A stretch of 64,000 bases of DNA from Micromonospora cremea (GTDB lineage: Bacteria; Actinomycetota; Actinomycetes; Mycobacteriales; Micromonosporaceae). The stretch is from the NCBI RefSeq assembly GCF_900143515.1, contig NZ_FSQT01000002.1:2357501-2421500 (forward strand), in the 5' to 3' direction. The position numbers and the translations under genes were made by a program. This document shows, in pieces, positions 41,188-51,867 of the stretch (positions within the stretch are counted from its first letter, which is position 1; each line of letters opens with the position of its first letter). The notes beneath the pieces are model-generated. The model was not told the origin of the DNA. It did not search any database and saw only the letters and a list, made by a program, of their open reading frames with translations.

Positions 41188-44100
41188 ATGATGACCACGG
41201 CGAAGCAGTCGGTGGCGGATCCGTCCGCATCCGACCACGAGGCGCTCCTCGGTGAGTTGACCGAGGCGCTGCGGCGGGTCCGTCGCGGCGACCTGAAGGT
41301 CCGGCTACCCCGCCGCGCCGGCAAGGGTGGCGAGGTGGCGGACGCTTTCAACGAGGTGGTCTCGCTCCAGGAGCGGCAGTACCTGGACCTGCGGCGGATC
41401 AGCCGGATCGTCGGTCGGGACGGCCGGCTCACCGAGCGGCTCGACGACGAGGGGTTGGACGGCTCCTGGGCGGAGGGCCAGCGGGCGATCAACTCGCTGA
41501 TCGACGACCTGGGCCGACCGACCACCGAGATCGCCCGGGTCATCGTGGCGGTCGCGGACGGCGACCTGTCCCAGCACATGGCGCTGGAGATCGACGGCCG
41601 GCCGCTGCGTGGTGAGTACCTGCGCATCGGGCGCACCGTGAACACCATGGTCGACCAGCTCTCGTCGTTCGCCGACGAGGTGACCCGGGTGGCCCGCGAG
41701 GTGGGCACCGAGGGCAAGCTGGGCGGCCAGGCTGACGTCCGGGGCGTCGCCGGCACCTGGAAGGACCTGACCGACTCGGTCAACACCATGGCGTCGAACC
41801 TCACCTACCAGGTGCGGTCGATCTCGCAGGTGTCCACGGCCGTGGCCAAGGGCGACCTTTCCCAGAAGATCACCGTGTCGGCCAAGGGTGAGGTCGCCGA
41901 GCTGGCGCACACCATCAACTACCTCACCGACACCCTGCGGCTCTTCGCCGAGCAGGTGACCCGGGTGGCGCGCGAGGTGGGCACCGAGGGCAAGCTGGGC
42001 GGCCAGGCCGAGGTGCCGAACGTGGCCGGCACCTGGAAGGACCTCACCGACAGCGTCAACTCGATGGCGTCGAACCTGACCGCCCAGGTGCGCAACATCG
42101 CCCAGGTCTCCACGGCGGTGGCGCGGGGCGACCTGTCGCAGAAGATCACGGTGGCGGCGCAGGGCGAGATCCTGGAGCTGAAGGACACCGTCAACACGAT
42201 GGTGGACCAGCTGTCGTCGTTCGCCGACGAGGTGACGCGGGTGGCCCGCGAGGTGGGCATCGAGGGCAAGCTGGGCGGCCAGGCCCAGGTACGCGGGGTC
42301 TCCGGCACCTGGCGGGACCTCACCGAGAACGTCAACCAGCTGGCCGGCAACCTGACCAGCCAGGTCCGCAACATCTCCCAGGTCTCCACGGCGGTCGCCA
42401 AGGGTGACCTGTCGCAGAAGATCACGGTGGACGCCCAGGGCGAGATCCTGGAGCTGAAGAACACCGTCAACACGATGGTGGACCAGCTGTCGTCGTTCGC
42501 CGACGAGGTGACGCGGGTGGCCCGCGAGGTGGGCACCGAGGGCAACCTGGGCGGTCAGGCGCAGGTGAAGGGCGTCTCCGGCACCTGGCGGGACCTGACC
42601 GACAACGTCAACTCGATGGCGTCGAACCTGACCAGCCAGGTCCGCAACATCGCGTCGGTGACCACGGCGGTCGCCAAGGGTGACCTGTCGCAGAAGATCA
42701 CGGTGGACGCTCGGGGCGAGATCCTGGAGTTGAAGTCGACGGTGAACACGATGGTGGACCAGCTGTCGTCGTTCGCCGACGAGGTGACCCGGGTGGCCCG
42801 CGAGGTGGGCACCGAGGGCAAGCTCGGCGGTCAGGCGCAGGTACGCGGTGTCGCCGGTACCTGGCGCGACCTGACCGACAACGTCAACTCGATGGCCTCC
42901 AACCTGACGGCCCAGGTGCGCAACATCGCCCAGGTCTCCACCGCCGTGGCGAAGGGTGACCTGTCGCAGAAGATCACGGTGGACGCCCGGGGCGAGATCC
43001 TGGAGTTGAAGTCGACGGTGAACACGATGGTGGACCAGCTGTCGTCGTTCGCCGACGAGGTGACCCGGGTGGCCCGCGAGGTGGGCACCGAGGGCAAGCT
43101 CGGCGGTCAGGCGCAGGTGAAGGGCGTCTCCGGCACCTGGCGGGACCTGACCGACAACGTCAACTCGATGGCGTCGAACCTGACCAGCCAGGTCCGCAAC
43201 ATCGCCTCGGTGACCACGGCCGTGGCCAAGGGCGACCTGAGCCAGAAGATCACGGTGGACGCGCAGGGCGAGATCCTGGAGTTGAAGTCGACGGTGAACA
43301 CGATGGTGGACCAGCTGTCGTCGTTCGCCGACGAGGTGACCCGGGTGGCCCGCGAGGTCGGCATCGAGGGCAAGCTCGGCGGTCAGGCGCAGGTGAAGGG
43401 CGTCTCCGGCACCTGGCGGGACCTCACCGAGAACGTCAACCAGCTCGCCTCGACGCTGACCACCCAGCTGCGGGCCATCGCCCAGGTGTCCACGTCGGTG
43501 ACGCGCGGCGACCTGACCCAGCGGATCGCGGTCAAGGCGCAGGGCGAGGTCGCCGAGCTGAAGGACAACATCAACCAGATGATCGTCACCCTTCGGGAGA
43601 CGACCAAGAAGAACGCCGAGCAGGGCTGGCTGGACTCGAACCTGGCCCGGATCGGCGGCCTGTTGCAGGGCCAGCGGGACCTCGGCGAGGTCTGCCGCAT
43701 GATCATGACCGAGGTGACCCCGCTGGTCGACGCCCAGCTCGGTGCCTTCTTCCTGGCCGACGACACCGACGGCAGCATGCGGCTGCGGTTGACCTCCTCC
43801 TACGGGTACGTGGCACGGGGGCACGACGTCACCTTCGGGCCGGGCGAGGGGCTGGTCGGGCAGACCGCGCTCTCCCGTCGGACGATCCGGGTCAGCGCCT
43901 CCCCGAACAGCCGGCTCACCCTGCGCTCCGGGCTGGCCGAGACACCCCCGTCCGACCTGGTGGTGCTCCCCGTGCTGTTCGAGGGGGAGCTGCTCGGGGT
44001 GATCGAGTTCGCCAGTGTGGCGGCCTTCTCCGAGCTGCACCTGTCGTTCCTGGAGCGGCTGGTGCTGACCATCGGCGTCGCGGTCAACACCATCCAGGCC

Positions 44101-45558
44101 AACCGGCGTACGGAGGAGCTGCTGGCCCAGTCGCAGCGGCTGGCGCACGAGCTTCAGGAGCAGTCCGCGGAGTTGCAGCGCACCAACGCCGAGCTGGAGG
44201 AGAAGGCGACCCTGCTCTCCGAGCAGAAGGGCAACATCGAGACGAAGAACCGGGAGATCGAGCTGGCCCGGCTCGGCCTGGAGGAGAAGGCGCAGCAGCT
44301 CACCCGGGCCTCGGCGTACAAGTCGGAGTTCCTGGCCAACATGAGCCACGAGCTGCGGACGCCGCTGAACTCGTTGCTGCTGCTGGCCCGGCTGCTGGCG
44401 GAGAACTCGGAGCAGAACCTCAACCCGAAGCAGATCGAGTTCGCCCGGACGATCCACAGCGCCGGTTCGGACCTGCTCAGGCTGATCGACGACATCCTGG
44501 ACCTGTCCAAGATCGAGGCGGGTCGGATGGACGTCGAGCCGACCGAGATCCGGTTCGCGGAGATCCGCGGCTACGTGGAGCAGGCGTTCGCGCCGCAGGC
44601 CGAGGAGAAGGGCCTGGACTTCCAGGTGCGGGTGAGCAAGGATCTGCCGCCCGCGCTGGTCACCGACGCGCAGCGGTTGCAGCAGATCCTGCGCAACCTG
44701 CTCTCCAACGCGGTGAAGTTCACCGACAACGGCGCGGTGACGCTGCGGATCGCCCCGGCGGCGGAGAACGCGGTGTTCGACGTGCCGGCGTTGACCAACG
44801 CCCAGCAGGTGATCGCCTTCACCGTGATCGACACCGGGATAGGCATCTCCGACGACAAGCTGTCGATCATCTTCGAGGCGTTCCAGCAGGCGGACGGCAC
44901 CACCAGCCGCCGTTACGGTGGCACCGGCCTGGGCCTGTCGATCAGCCGTGATCTGGCTCGGCTGATCGGCGGCACGATCACCGTGTCGTCGGCGCCGGGG
45001 CAGGGGTCGACCTTCACCCTGTTCGTGCCGCACGTGCTGGCCCCGGATGCGGTGGTCGCACCTCAGCCGCCGTCCCCGCAGCGTGCCGGCCTGCCGTCGT
45101 CGCTGCTGATGCCGCCGCTGGAGCTGCTGCCGCAGCGGCCGGAGGCGCCGGCCACCCGCCAGCTGGACGGCGCCACCGTGTTGATCGTGGACGACGACGT
45201 GCGCAACGTCTTCGCCCTGACCAGCGCGTTGGAGCTGCACGGGATGACCGTGTTGTACTCGGACAACGGGGCGGACGGGGTCCGCCTGCTGGCCGAGCAT
45301 CCGGAGGTGGACATCGTGCTGATGGACGCCATGATGCCGGACCAGGACGGGTACGAGACCACCCGGCAGATCCGACGCAACCACCGGTTCGCCGACCTGC
45401 CGGTCGTCTTCCTGACCGCGAAGGCGATGCCGGGCGACCGCGAGTCGGCGCTCGCTGCCGGGGGCAGCGACTACATCACCAAGCCGGTCGACCTGGACGA
45501 CCTGATCGAGCTGATGTCGTCCTGGATCAGCGGCAGCCGGACCGAGGAGACTTCGTGA
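41188..45558 (+). CDS. Poly-HAMP hybrid histidine kinase, NIK1/Os-1-like
   Basis: This is a 1456-residue cytosolic kinase without membrane segments. Residues 25-150 hold two divergent HAMP-like units. Residues 151-794 are seven tandem 92-residue repeats (each about two HAMP units), carrying [41 protein letters not shown] and [12 protein letters not shown] domain (about 820-980) and a coiled coil follow. HisKA comes next with His1054 in [13 protein letters not shown], then HATPase ([27 protein letters not shown]) and a receiver with Asp1380 ([11 protein letters not shown]). Fungal group III kinases, the osmosensing targets of phenylpyrroles, have the same repeat. ATG 41188 or 41191 follows GCGAGGA. 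It overlaps the next gene by 4 nt. Confidence 0.95.
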   Translation: MMTTAKQSVADPSASDHEALLGELTEALRRVRRGDLKVRLPRRAGKGGEVADAFNEVVSLQERQYLDLRRISRIVGRDGRLTERLDDEGLDGSWAEGQRAINSLIDDLGRPTTEIARVIVAVADGDLSQHMALEIDGRPLRGEYLRIGRTVNTMVDQLSSFADEVTRVAREVGTEGKLGGQADVRGVAGTWKDLTDSVNTMASNLTYQVRSISQVSTAVAKGDLSQKITVSAKGEVAELAHTINYLTDTLRLFAEQVTRVAREVGTEGKLGGQAEVPNVAGTWKDLTDSVNSMASNLTAQVRNIAQVSTAVARGDLSQKITVAAQGEILELKDTVNTMVDQLSSFADEVTRVAREVGIEGKLGGQAQVRGVSGTWRDLTENVNQLAGNLTSQVRNISQVSTAVAKGDLSQKITVDAQGEILELKNTVNTMVDQLSSFADEVTRVAREVGTEGNLGGQAQVKGVSGTWRDLTDNVNSMASNLTSQVRNIASVTTAVAKGDLSQKITVDARGEILELKSTVNTMVDQLSSFADEVTRVAREVGTEGKLGGQAQVRGVAGTWRDLTDNVNSMASNLTAQVRNIAQVSTAVAKGDLSQKITVDARGEILELKSTVNTMVDQLSSFADEVTRVAREVGTEGKLGGQAQVKGVSGTWRDLTDNVNSMASNLTSQVRNIASVTTAVAKGDLSQKITVDAQGEILELKSTVNTMVDQLSSFADEVTRVAREVGIEGKLGGQAQVKGVSGTWRDLTENVNQLASTLTTQLRAIAQVSTSVTRGDLTQRIAVKAQGEVAELKDNINQMIVTLRETTKKNAEQGWLDSNLARIGGLLQGQRDLGEVCRMIMTEVTPLVDAQLGAFFLADDTDGSMRLRLTSSYGYVARGHDVTFGPGEGLVGQTALSRRTIRVSASPNSRLTLRSGLAETPPSDLVVLPVLFEGELLGVIEFASVAAFSELHLSFLERLVLTIGVAVNTIQANRRTEELLAQSQRLAHELQEQSAELQRTNAELEEKATLLSEQKGNIETKNREIELARLGLEEKAQQLTRASAYKSEFLANMSHELRTPLNSLLLLARLLAENSEQNLNPKQIEFARTIHSAGSDLLRLIDDILDLSKIEAGRMDVEPTEIRFAEIRGYVEQAFAPQAEEKGLDFQVRVSKDLPPALVTDAQRLQQILRNLLSNAVKFTDNGAVTLRIAPAAENAVFDVPALTNAQQVIAFTVIDTGIGISDDKLSIIFEAFQQADGTTSRRYGGTGLGLSISRDLARLIGGTITVSSAPGQGSTFTLFVPHVLAPDAVVAPQPPSPQRAGLPSSLLMPPLELLPQRPEAPATRQLDGATVLIVDDDVRNVFALTSALELHGMTVLYSDNGADGVRLLAEHPEVDIVLMDAMMPDQDGYETTRQIRRNHRFADLPVVFLTAKAMPGDRESALAAGGSDYITKPVDLDDLIELMSSWISGSRTEETS
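41638..43569 (+). repeat. Seven tandem 276-bp coding repeats (HAMP units)
   Basis: The period is exactly 276 bp, with unit starts at 41638, 41914, 42190, 42466, 42742, 43018 and 43294. Units from 42190 on are nearly identical at DNA level, including synonymous positions, while the second unit (41914) is more divergent. This indicates recent duplication or gene conversion inside the kinase gene. Confidence 0.9.
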
Positions 45559-46109
45559 CCCAGATGGCCAAGGCGCTGCTCGTGGACGACCGGCGGGAGA
45601 ATTTGATGGCCCTGGAGGCGATCCTGCAGGGACTGCCGGTCCAGTCGGTGGCGGTGGAGAGCGGCGAGGCGGCGCTCAAGCAGCTGCTGGTGGACGACTT
45701 CGCGGTGATCCTGCTGGACGCGCAGATGCCGGACATGGACGGCTTCGAGACGGCCAGCCACATCAAGCGCCGGGAGCGGACCCGGCACGTGCCGATCATC
45801 TTCCTCACCGCCGCTGACCGGGACGCCCAGCTCGCCCTGCGCGGGTACCAGGTGGGCGCGGTGGATTACCTGACCAAGCCGTTCGACCCGTGGGTGCTGC
45901 GGGCCAAGGTGTCGGTCTTCGTCGAGCTGTGGGTGAAGACCCGGCAGTTGGCCGCCCAGTCGGACCTGGTGCGGGAGCGCGACACGCAGTGGCGGCGGCT
46001 CACCGACGCGGTCGACGAGGCGACCACCCTGCTCCGCTCGGACGAGCCGGATGGCCTGGACCGGGCGGTGCGGCTGCTCGAGCAGGCCCGCTGGGGCAAC
46101 ACCTCCTGA
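45555..46109 (+). CDS. Response regulator with C-terminal helical extension
   Basis: This is a 184-residue protein. Residues 5-122 form a receiver with acceptor Asp55 ([15 protein letters not shown]), a conserved Thr in [10 protein letters not shown] and Lys in [14 protein letters not shown]. The last 60 residues are a helical tail ([20 protein letters not shown]) without a DNA-binding domain, so output is by protein contact. The GTG at 45555 overlaps the kinase stop by 4 nt; it is the direct partner of the poly-HAMP hybrid kinase, whose own receiver would pass phosphate on or compete with it. It converges with the GbsR-like gene 8 bp away. Confidence 0.92.
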   Translation: MTQMAKALLVDDRRENLMALEAILQGLPVQSVAVESGEAALKQLLVDDFAVILLDAQMPDMDGFETASHIKRRERTRHVPIIFLTAADRDAQLALRGYQVGAVDYLTKPFDPWVLRAKVSVFVELWVKTRQLAAQSDLVRERDTQWRRLTDAVDEATTLLRSDEPDGLDRAVRLLEQARWGNTS

Positions 46110-46117
46110 CGGGGTGT

Positions 46118-46615
46118 TCAGACCTCGCCGGGCCGGACGTGGCCGGTGGCGGCCCGGCGGGCACGCCAGCGCTCGCCCAGCGAGTCGATCTCCTCTTGCA
46201 CGAAGATGAAGAAGTCGCGCATCTCGGCCACTCGTTCGCCGGCCGGTGTCTGGGGGCCGTTGAGGGCGACCACTCCGCCCTGGGCCACGTCGATGAACGT
46301 CTTGTAGAGCCCGGTCTTGGTGACGGTCGCCTCGTACCAGGGGTTGTCCGGCATTCGGTAGCGATCCCGGCGGGACCGGGGGACCGGCTCGCGGATCAGC
46401 ATGCCGAACTGGGTGAGGTAGCGGACCGCGCCGCTGACCGCCGCCGCGCTGACTCCGAGTCGCTCGCCGATCTCGGCGGCGGTCAACGGGTCGTCCGCGC
46501 TCATCACGGTGAACAGCACCCGGGCCGCCATCCGCGGGAAACCGACCTCAGCGAACGTCAACGCCATCCGCTCGACGAATAGGTGCACCGGGTCGTGGTC
46601 GTCGCTGCCTGCCAT
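46118..46615 (-). CDS. GbsR/MarR-type transcriptional regulator
   Basis: This is a 165-residue winged-helix protein. Its HTH is at about 40-75 (PLTAAEIGERLGVSAAAVSG, AVRYLTQFGMLIREPVP), with a wing RSRRDRYRM and a C-terminal dimerisation helix (VAEMRDFFIFVQEEIDSLGE). The N-terminal HLFVERMALTFAEVGFPRMA is the typical GbsR-like beginning. The ATG at 46615 diverges from an ABC exporter operon; the 90 bp between hold a 16-bp palindrome at 46670-46685. It therefore probably represses the exporter and itself. A ligand is not evident. Confidence 0.9.
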   Translation of the reverse strand: MAGSDDHDPVHLFVERMALTFAEVGFPRMAARVLFTVMSADDPLTAAEIGERLGVSAAAVSGAVRYLTQFGMLIREPVPRSRRDRYRMPDNPWYEATVTKTGLYKTFIDVAQGGVVALNGPQTPAGERVAEMRDFFIFVQEEIDSLGERWRARRAATGHVRPGEV

Positions 46616-46669
46616 GGCGGTCCTCCTGCCTGCTCGCGTGGCCCCGATGGTGCCCCAGATCTCACAGTC

Positions 46670-46698
46670 TTCACAACTTTGTGAAACGAGTGTAGCTT
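46670..46698 (+). promoter_or_regulatory. Operator and leaderless promoter of the ABC exporter
   Basis: The perfect-arm palindrome TTCACAACTTTGTGAA (46670-46685) overlaps a -35 TTCACA (46670-46675). A -10 TAGCTT (46693-46698) lies 17 nt further, and the ATG at 46706 is 7 nt beyond it. A dimer of the GbsR-like protein bound here would block the promoter. Confidence 0.7.
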
Positions 46699-46705
46699 CC
46701 AATGC

Positions 46706-47605
46706 ATGGATACTCCCATTGAGGTGTCCGGCCTGGTCAAGACCTTCGGCCGGACCCGGGCGCTCGACGGTCTCGACCTGACCGTCCGCGCCGGCGAGGT
46801 GCACGGCTTCCTCGGCCCGAACGGCGCCGGCAAGTCGACCACCATCCGAGCGCTGCTCGGCCTGCTGCGGACGGACGCGGGGGCCGTCCGGCTGCTCGGT
46901 GGTGACCCGTGGCGCGACGCGGTGGCCCTGCACCGCCGGCTGGCGTACGTGCCGGGCGACGTGACGCTCTGGCCCAACCTTTCCGGCGGCGAGGTCATCG
47001 ACCTGCTCGGCCGGATGCGCGGTGGTCTCGACCCGGCCCGCCGGGCCGAACTGCTCGACTCCTTCGAGCTGGACCCGCGCAAGAAGGGCCGGGCGTACTC
47101 CAAGGGCAACCGGCAGAAGGTCGGCCTGGTGGCCGCCCTCGCCTCGGACGCCGAACTGCTCATCCTGGACGAGCCGACCTCCGGCCTGGACCCGCTGATG
47201 GAGGAGGTCTTCCAGCACTGGGTCCGCCGGGCGAAGGCCGACGGCCGCACCGTGCTGCTCTCCAGCCACATCCTGGCCGAGGTGGAGGCGCTCTGCGACC
47301 GCGTGACGATCATCCGCAACGGTCGGGACGTCGAGACGGGCACCCTGACCGACCTGCGCTACCTGCGACGGACCTCGATCGAGGCCGAGCTGACCGGCCC
47401 GGTGGACGGGCTGGGGCGGCTGGCCGGCGTACACGACCTGCGGGTGGACGGGACCCGGGTGCGCTTCGACGTGGAGAACGCCGCGCTGGACGCCGCCCTG
47501 CGCCGGCTCACCGAGATCGGCGTACGCAGCCTGGTCAGCCAGCCGCCGACGCTCGAGGAGCTGTTCCTGCGGCACTACCAGGCCGAGCCGAAGGCTGTCC
47601 GGTGA
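46706..47605 (+). CDS. ABC transporter ATP-binding protein
   Basis: This is a 299-residue ATPase of the ABC-2 (drug/antibiotic exporter, DrrA-like) group. It shows Walker [10 protein letters not shown], a Q-loop region, a variant signature [16 protein letters not shown] (normally SGG; here SKGN), Walker [15 protein letters not shown] and the switch His in SSHILAEVE. The SKGN form occurs in this ATPase group. A C-terminal extension of about 85 residues follows ([20 protein letters not shown]), as in DrrA-like proteins. Expression is probably controlled by the divergent GbsR-like regulator. GTG of the permease overlaps its stop by 4 nt. Confidence 0.92.
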   Translation: MDTPIEVSGLVKTFGRTRALDGLDLTVRAGEVHGFLGPNGAGKSTTIRALLGLLRTDAGAVRLLGGDPWRDAVALHRRLAYVPGDVTLWPNLSGGEVIDLLGRMRGGLDPARRAELLDSFELDPRKKGRAYSKGNRQKVGLVAALASDAELLILDEPTSGLDPLMEEVFQHWVRRAKADGRTVLLSSHILAEVEALCDRVTIIRNGRDVETGTLTDLRYLRRTSIEAELTGPVDGLGRLAGVHDLRVDGTRVRFDVENAALDAALRRLTEIGVRSLVSQPPTLEELFLRHYQAEPKAVR

Positions 47606-49215
47606 GCGCCTTCACGGGCACGAGGCACCTGGTGCGACTGATCCTGCGCCGGGACCGGGTCGTGCTGCCGATCTGGATCCTGCTGCTGGCCGTGCTGCCG
47701 GCCAGCTACGCCGGCACGTACGCCGGGCTGTACCCGACCGCCGCCGAGCGGGCCGCGTACCTGGCCGGTACGGCGAGCACCCCGTCGATCGTCGCCCTGC
47801 TCGGCCCGGTGTACGGCGACAGCGTCGGCGCGCTCACCGTCCAGCGGGCCGGCCTGCTGGCGTTGATCGCCGCGCTGGTCAGCGTCCTCACCGTGGTCCG
47901 TCACACCCGGACGGAGGAGGAGGCCGGCCGACGCGAGCTGCTCGGCGCCACCGTGCTGGGCCGGTACGCCGGGCTGACCGCCGCGCTGCTGGTGGCGTAC
48001 GCCGCGAACCTGCTTCTCGGCCTGCTCACCGCCGCCGGCCTGGTCGCCGCGGGCCTGCCCGGTGCCGGCTCGCTGCTCTTCGGGGCCGGGGTGGCGCTCA
48101 CCGGCATCGTCTTCGCCACGGTCGGCGGGCTGGCCGCGCAGCTCACCGAGAGCGCGGCCGGGGCACGCGGGATCGGCCTGGGTGCGCTCGGGCTGGCCTT
48201 CGTGCTGCGGCTGGCCGGCGACGCGGGAGGTTCCGGCGGCACCGGTGGCAGGGCGGAGTGGCTGAGCTGGCTCTCCCCGCTGGGCTGGGCGGCCCGGGGT
48301 CGGGCCTTCGCCGAGGAGCGCTGGTGGGTGCTGCTGCTGCCGCTGCTGTTCAGTGCGGTGATCGCGCTCGTCGCGTACCCCGTCTCGGTGCGCCGGGACC
48401 TCGGTGCCGGGGTGTTCCCGCCCCGGCTCGGCCCGGCGACGGCCGGGCCGCGGCTGGCAGGCCCGTTCGGCCTGGCCTGGCGGCTGCATCGGGGCCAGCT
48501 GCTCAGCTGGACCGTCGGGTTCGCGCTGCTCGGCCTGGTGCTCGGCGGCGCGGCGGACGCCGCCGGCGACGCGGTGCAGGGCAACCAGCAGGTCGCCGAG
48601 ATCCTGGCCCGGCTGGGTGGCAGCTCCGCGCTCGCGGAGGCGTACCTCGGTGGGACGTTGAGCCTGACCGCGCTGGCCGCTGCCGGGTACGGCATCCAGG
48701 CCGCGCTGCGGGCGCGGGCGGAGGAGACCGCCGGGCGGGCCGAACCGCTGCTCGCCACGGCGGTGAGCCGGACCCGCTGGCTGGCGGCGCACCTGCTCTT
48801 CGCCCTGCTCGGCCCGGCGGTGGTGCTCGCCGTGGCCGGGCTCGCCACCGGGCTGGCCTACGGCCTCAGCGTCGGCGACGTCGGGGGCGAGCTGCCCCGG
48901 CTGCTCGGTGCCGGCCTGGCCCAGGTGCCGGCGGCCTGGGTGCTGGCGGGGCTGGCGGCGTTGCTGGTCGGCTGGTTGCCCCGGTTCTCCGCGGGCGCGT
49001 GGGTGGTGCTCGCCGGCTGCCTGCTGCTCGGCCAGCTCGGTGCGGTGCTGGAGCTGGATCAGTGGGCGCTGGACCTCTCCCCGTTCACCCACACCCCGCA
49101 GGTCCTCGGCCCCGACTGGACCGCCACCCCGCTGATCGCCCTGACCGCCGTGACCGGCGCCCTGATCACCCTGGCCCTACGCACCTTCCACACCCGAGAC
49201 CTCCCCACCCCCTGA
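47602..49215 (+). CDS. ABC-2 type exporter permease
   Basis: This is a 537-residue permease with about twelve membrane segments, twice the usual six, so both halves are fused in one polypeptide. The first half begins [20 protein letters not shown] and the second [20 protein letters not shown], both preceded by an arginine-rich amphipathic helix. Relatives in actinobacteria export polyketide antibiotics (the family is often labelled as tetronasin or polyketide antibiotic exporter), so self-resistance or efflux is plausible. Start is GTG 47602, coupled to the ATPase. A long inverted repeat downstream (49267-49330) probably ends the transcript. Confidence 0.9.
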   Translation: MSAFTGTRHLVRLILRRDRVVLPIWILLLAVLPASYAGTYAGLYPTAAERAAYLAGTASTPSIVALLGPVYGDSVGALTVQRAGLLALIAALVSVLTVVRHTRTEEEAGRRELLGATVLGRYAGLTAALLVAYAANLLLGLLTAAGLVAAGLPGAGSLLFGAGVALTGIVFATVGGLAAQLTESAAGARGIGLGALGLAFVLRLAGDAGGSGGTGGRAEWLSWLSPLGWAARGRAFAEERWWVLLLPLLFSAVIALVAYPVSVRRDLGAGVFPPRLGPATAGPRLAGPFGLAWRLHRGQLLSWTVGFALLGLVLGGAADAAGDAVQGNQQVAEILARLGGSSALAEAYLGGTLSLTALAAAGYGIQAALRARAEETAGRAEPLLATAVSRTRWLAAHLLFALLGPAVVLAVAGLATGLAYGLSVGDVGGELPRLLGAGLAQVPAAWVLAGLAALLVGWLPRFSAGAWVVLAGCLLLGQLGAVLELDQWALDLSPFTHTPQVLGPDWTATPLIALTAVTGALITLALRTFHTRDLPTP

Positions 49216-49266
49216 CCGCCCCGCCCCGCCCCTCCCCGCCCGCCCCCTCCCCCCGGCCCCACGCCC

Positions 49267-49330
49267 CGTCGATCTAGGGCGGATCGCTGTCCGTGGAGAT
49301 CAACTCACGACGATTTCCCCTAGATCGACG
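49267..49330. terminator. Long inverted repeat between convergent genes
   Basis: CGTCGATCTAGGG (49267-49279) pairs perfectly with CCCTAGATCGACG (49318-49330) over a 38-nt loop. It lies between the ABC permease and the convergent STAS gene, followed by G-rich low-complexity DNA. It resembles the repeats at 28915 and 63813 in layout (long arms, large loop). Confidence 0.7.
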
Positions 49331-49375
49331 AGACCCAGGGGGCGGGCGGGCGGGCGGCGGGGGCCGGGGGGGGGG

Positions 49376-49711
49376 TCAGCCGGTGGGTTGGTCGTTGCGG
49401 ATCATCAGGGCGCTGCGGAGGCCGGTGATGTCCAGGACGCGGATCAGGAAGTCGCCCACGTGGGTCAGCATCAGCAGGCTCTGCGCGTGGCTGGCCTTGC
49501 GGCTGAGCACGACCAGGGTGCCCAGGCCCTGCGAGTCGCAGAAGGTGACGCCACCCAGGTCGAGCACGATCCGCGGGGGCGGGTCGGCCAGCACCTCGTT
49601 GACCACGGTGGAGAGCTGGGCGGCCGTGAGCATGTCGATCTCACCAGCCAGGCGCAGCACTGCTTCGTCGCCCGTCCGGTGTAGCGTGATGGACAGTTCG
49701 GCACGATCCAC
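49376..49711 (-). CDS. STAS-domain anti-sigma factor antagonist
   Basis: This is a 111-residue SpoIIAA/RsbV-type protein. The acceptor is Ser60 in VTFCDSQGLGTLVVLSRKA; the start GDEAVLRLAGEIDMLTAAQL is typical. GTG at 49711. It would be phosphorylated by an anti-sigma kinase and reset by a SpoIIE phosphatase; several of these are in this window but none is adjacent. It is divergent from hemL, sharing about 165 bp upstream, so it may have its own promoter there. Confidence 0.92.
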   Translation of the reverse strand: MDRAELSITLHRTGDEAVLRLAGEIDMLTAAQLSTVVNEVLADPPPRIVLDLGGVTFCDSQGLGTLVVLSRKASHAQSLLMLTHVGDFLIRVLDITGLRSALMIRNDQPTG

Positions 49712-49875
49712 CCGGTCAGCCTAGCGCGATCCGGACGACCCGGCCTGTCGAGGCCGACAGCCGCCGCCCGGCGCCGCGTCGTGCCGCCGGTGGGTGCCGG
49801 AGGCGGGTGAGCCCGGTAACCCCGGCGCGGGGTGGCTGCCGATTGACCGTCCGGCGCTGACACAATGGCGGCATC

Positions 49876-51213
49876 GTGACCGACACCTTCTCCGCCGGAT
49901 CCGGCCGCTACCCGGCCGAAGCTCCGGCTTCCGAGGCCCTGTTCCACCGCGCCCGCGCCATCGTGCCGGGCGGGGTGAACTCCCCCGTGCGTGCCTTCCA
50001 GGCGGTCGGCGGCACCCCCCGCTTCATGGTTCGTGGCGAGGGCCCGTGGCTGCACGACGCCGACGGCCGCCGCTACGTGGACCTGGTCTGCTCCTGGGGT
50101 CCGCTGATCCTCGGGCACGCCCACCCGGAGGTGGTGGACGCCGTGCAGGCCGCCGCCGCCCGGGGCACCAGCTTCGGCACCCCCACCCCTGGTGAGGTGG
50201 AGCTGGCCGCCGAGATCGTCGACCGGACGCCGGTGGAGCAGGTGCGCCTGGTCAACTCCGGCACCGAGGCGACCATGTCGGCGATCCGGCTGGCCCGTGG
50301 CTTCACCGGGCGTTCCAAGATCATCAAGTTTGCCGGCTGCTACCACGGGCACGTCGACGCGCTGCTCGCCTCGGCCGGTTCCGGGGTGGCCACCCTCGGC
50401 CTGCCCGACTCGCCCGGCGTCACCGGCGCGGCGGCCAGCGAGACGATCGTGCTGCCGTACAACGACATCAGGGCGGTCGAGGAGGCCTTCGCCGCCGAGG
50501 GTCCGCACATCGCCGCGGTGATCACCGAGGCCGCCGCCGGCAACATGGGCGTGGTCGCCCCCCGTGACGGCTTCAACCAGCAGCTCGCCCGGATCGCGCA
50601 CGCGCACGGCGCGCTGCTCGTGGTGGACGAGGTGATGACCGGGTTCCGGGTCTCCCGCGCCGGCTGGCACGGCCTCGACCCGTCCGACGCCGACCTGTGG
50701 ACGTACGGCAAGGTCATGGGTGGCGGGCTGCCCGCCGCCGCGTTCGGCGGGCGCGCCGAGATCATGGCGCGGCTCGCCCCGGCCGGCCCGGTCTACCAGG
50801 CCGGCACGCTCTCCGGTAACCCGCTGGCCTGCGCCGCCGGCCTGGCGACCCTGCGGCTGGCCGACGACGAGCTGTACCGCCGCCTCGACGAGACCGCCGC
50901 CGTCGTGGGCAAGCTCGCCGCCGACGCGCTGGCCGCCGCCGGGGTCCCGCACCGCCTGTCGTACGCGGGCAGCATGTTCTCCATCTTCTTCACCGACGCC
51001 GACGTGGTCGACTACGACAGCGCTCGCACCCAGCAGGTGCCGGCGTTCAAGGCGTTCTTCCACGCGATGCTCGCCGCCGGCGTCTACCTGCCGCCGAGCG
51101 CGTTCGAGTCGTGGTTCGTGTCGGCGGCGATCGACGACGCCGCTCTGGAGCAGATCGCCGCCGCGCTGCCGACGGCGGCGAACGCGGCGGCAGCGGCGGG
51201 TCTCGGGGGGTAG
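49876..51213 (+). CDS. hemL: Glutamate-1-semialdehyde 2,1-aminomutase
   Basis: This is a 445-residue PLP enzyme that converts glutamate-1-semialdehyde into 5-aminolevulinate, the first committed tetrapyrrole intermediate in the C5 pathway. The PLP-binding Lys279 is in [47 protein letters not shown] and [10 protein letters not shown] are the other active-site signatures. Length is normal. The start is GTG at 49876 with no clear SD; CACAAT at 49861-49866 could be a -10 of a nearly leaderless transcript. It heads a cluster of haem and cytochrome c maturation genes (49.9-55.9 kb), with which it shares direction and close spacing. Confidence 0.95.
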   Translation: MTDTFSAGSGRYPAEAPASEALFHRARAIVPGGVNSPVRAFQAVGGTPRFMVRGEGPWLHDADGRRYVDLVCSWGPLILGHAHPEVVDAVQAAAARGTSFGTPTPGEVELAAEIVDRTPVEQVRLVNSGTEATMSAIRLARGFTGRSKIIKFAGCYHGHVDALLASAGSGVATLGLPDSPGVTGAAASETIVLPYNDIRAVEEAFAAEGPHIAAVITEAAAGNMGVVAPRDGFNQQLARIAHAHGALLVVDEVMTGFRVSRAGWHGLDPSDADLWTYGKVMGGGLPAAAFGGRAEIMARLAPAGPVYQAGTLSGNPLACAAGLATLRLADDELYRRLDETAAVVGKLAADALAAAGVPHRLSYAGSMFSIFFTDADVVDYDSARTQQVPAFKAFFHAMLAAGVYLPPSAFESWFVSAAIDDAALEQIAAALPTAANAAAAAGLGG

Positions 51214-51219
51214 CGAGCG

Positions 51220-51867
51220 GTGAGCAAGACGGTGGTCCACGTGCTCCGGCACGGCGAGGTGTACAACCCCGACCAGATCCTCTACGGTCGGCTGCCCGGT
51301 TTCCGTCTCTCCGAGCTGGGTGTGCAGATGGCCAAGGCCGCCGCGCAGGGGCTGGCCGAGCGGGAGGTCGTGCACGTGGTGGCCAGCCCGCTGGAGCGCG
51401 CCCAGCAGACCGCCGAGCCGATCGCGGCCCAGTTCGGGTTGCCGGTCGGGGTGGACGAGCGGCTGATCGAGAGCGCCAACTGGTTCGAGGGCAAGAAGGT
51501 GTCGCCGGGCGACGGGTCGTTCCGCGACCCGCGCAACTGGTGGGTGCTGCGCGACCCGATGACCCCGTCCTGGGGCGAGGCGTACCGGGCCATCGCGGAG
51601 CGGATGTTCGCCGCCGTGCACGCCGCCCGGGTCGCCGCCGAGGGGCGCGAGGCGGTGCTGGTCTCGCACCAGCTCCCGATCTGGACGCTGCGCCGGTACG
51701 TCGAGCGCAAGCGGCTCTGGCACGACCCGCGCAAGCGGCAGTGTGGGCTGGCCAGCCTCACGTCGTTCCACTTCGACGGCGCGAAGGTGGTCGGCATCGG
51801 TTACAGCGAGCCGGCGGCGCACCTGATCGCTCTCTCCGCGACCGCCCGGACGGCCAAGGGGGCCTGA
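51220..51867 (+). CDS. Histidine phosphatase family protein
   Basis: This is a 215-residue phosphatase of the phosphoglycerate-mutase-like superfamily. The phospho-accepting His11 is in HVLRHGEVYNPD, the second phosphate-binding segment is ASPLERAQQTAEPIAAQ, and the second catalytic His is in VLVSHQLPIW. The gene starts with GTG 6 bp after hemL and overlaps the next gene by 1 nt, so it belongs to the cytochrome operon. Its position in this operon is common in actinobacteria, but its role there is unknown; a phosphoglycerate-mutase activity is unlikely given its neighbours. Confidence 0.9.
   Translation: MSKTVVHVLRHGEVYNPDQILYGRLPGFRLSELGVQMAKAAAQGLAEREVVHVVASPLERAQQTAEPIAAQFGLPVGVDERLIESANWFEGKKVSPGDGSFRDPRNWWVLRDPMTPSWGEAYRAIAERMFAAVHAARVAAEGREAVLVSHQLPIWTLRRYVERKRLWHDPRKRQCGLASLTSFHFDGAKVVGIGYSEPAAHLIALSATARTAKGA

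Noticed and set aside
40880..41230. Extended N-terminus of the SpoIIE phosphatase up to 41230
   Set aside because: The extra residues are noise, cross a dispersed repeat and overlap the kinase start; GTG 40879 has a proper SD.
42190..43569. Regular repeats as a possible CRISPR or other non-coding array
   Set aside because: The period is 276 bp, the reading frame is continuous and the units are HAMP-coding; there are no short repeats with unique spacers.
41305..45384. A 1359-codon open frame on the minus strand opposite the poly-HAMP kinase
   Set aside because: It is an antisense shadow produced by high GC at third positions and the tandem repeat; its translation is His/Arg/Gln-rich with no domain, and the plus strand has complete kinase motifs.
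46706..46830. Minus-strand extension of the GbsR-like gene across the ABC gene (frame open to 47575)
   Set aside because: The open frame is a shadow; the regulator's own ATG at 46615 gives the standard GbsR N-terminus.
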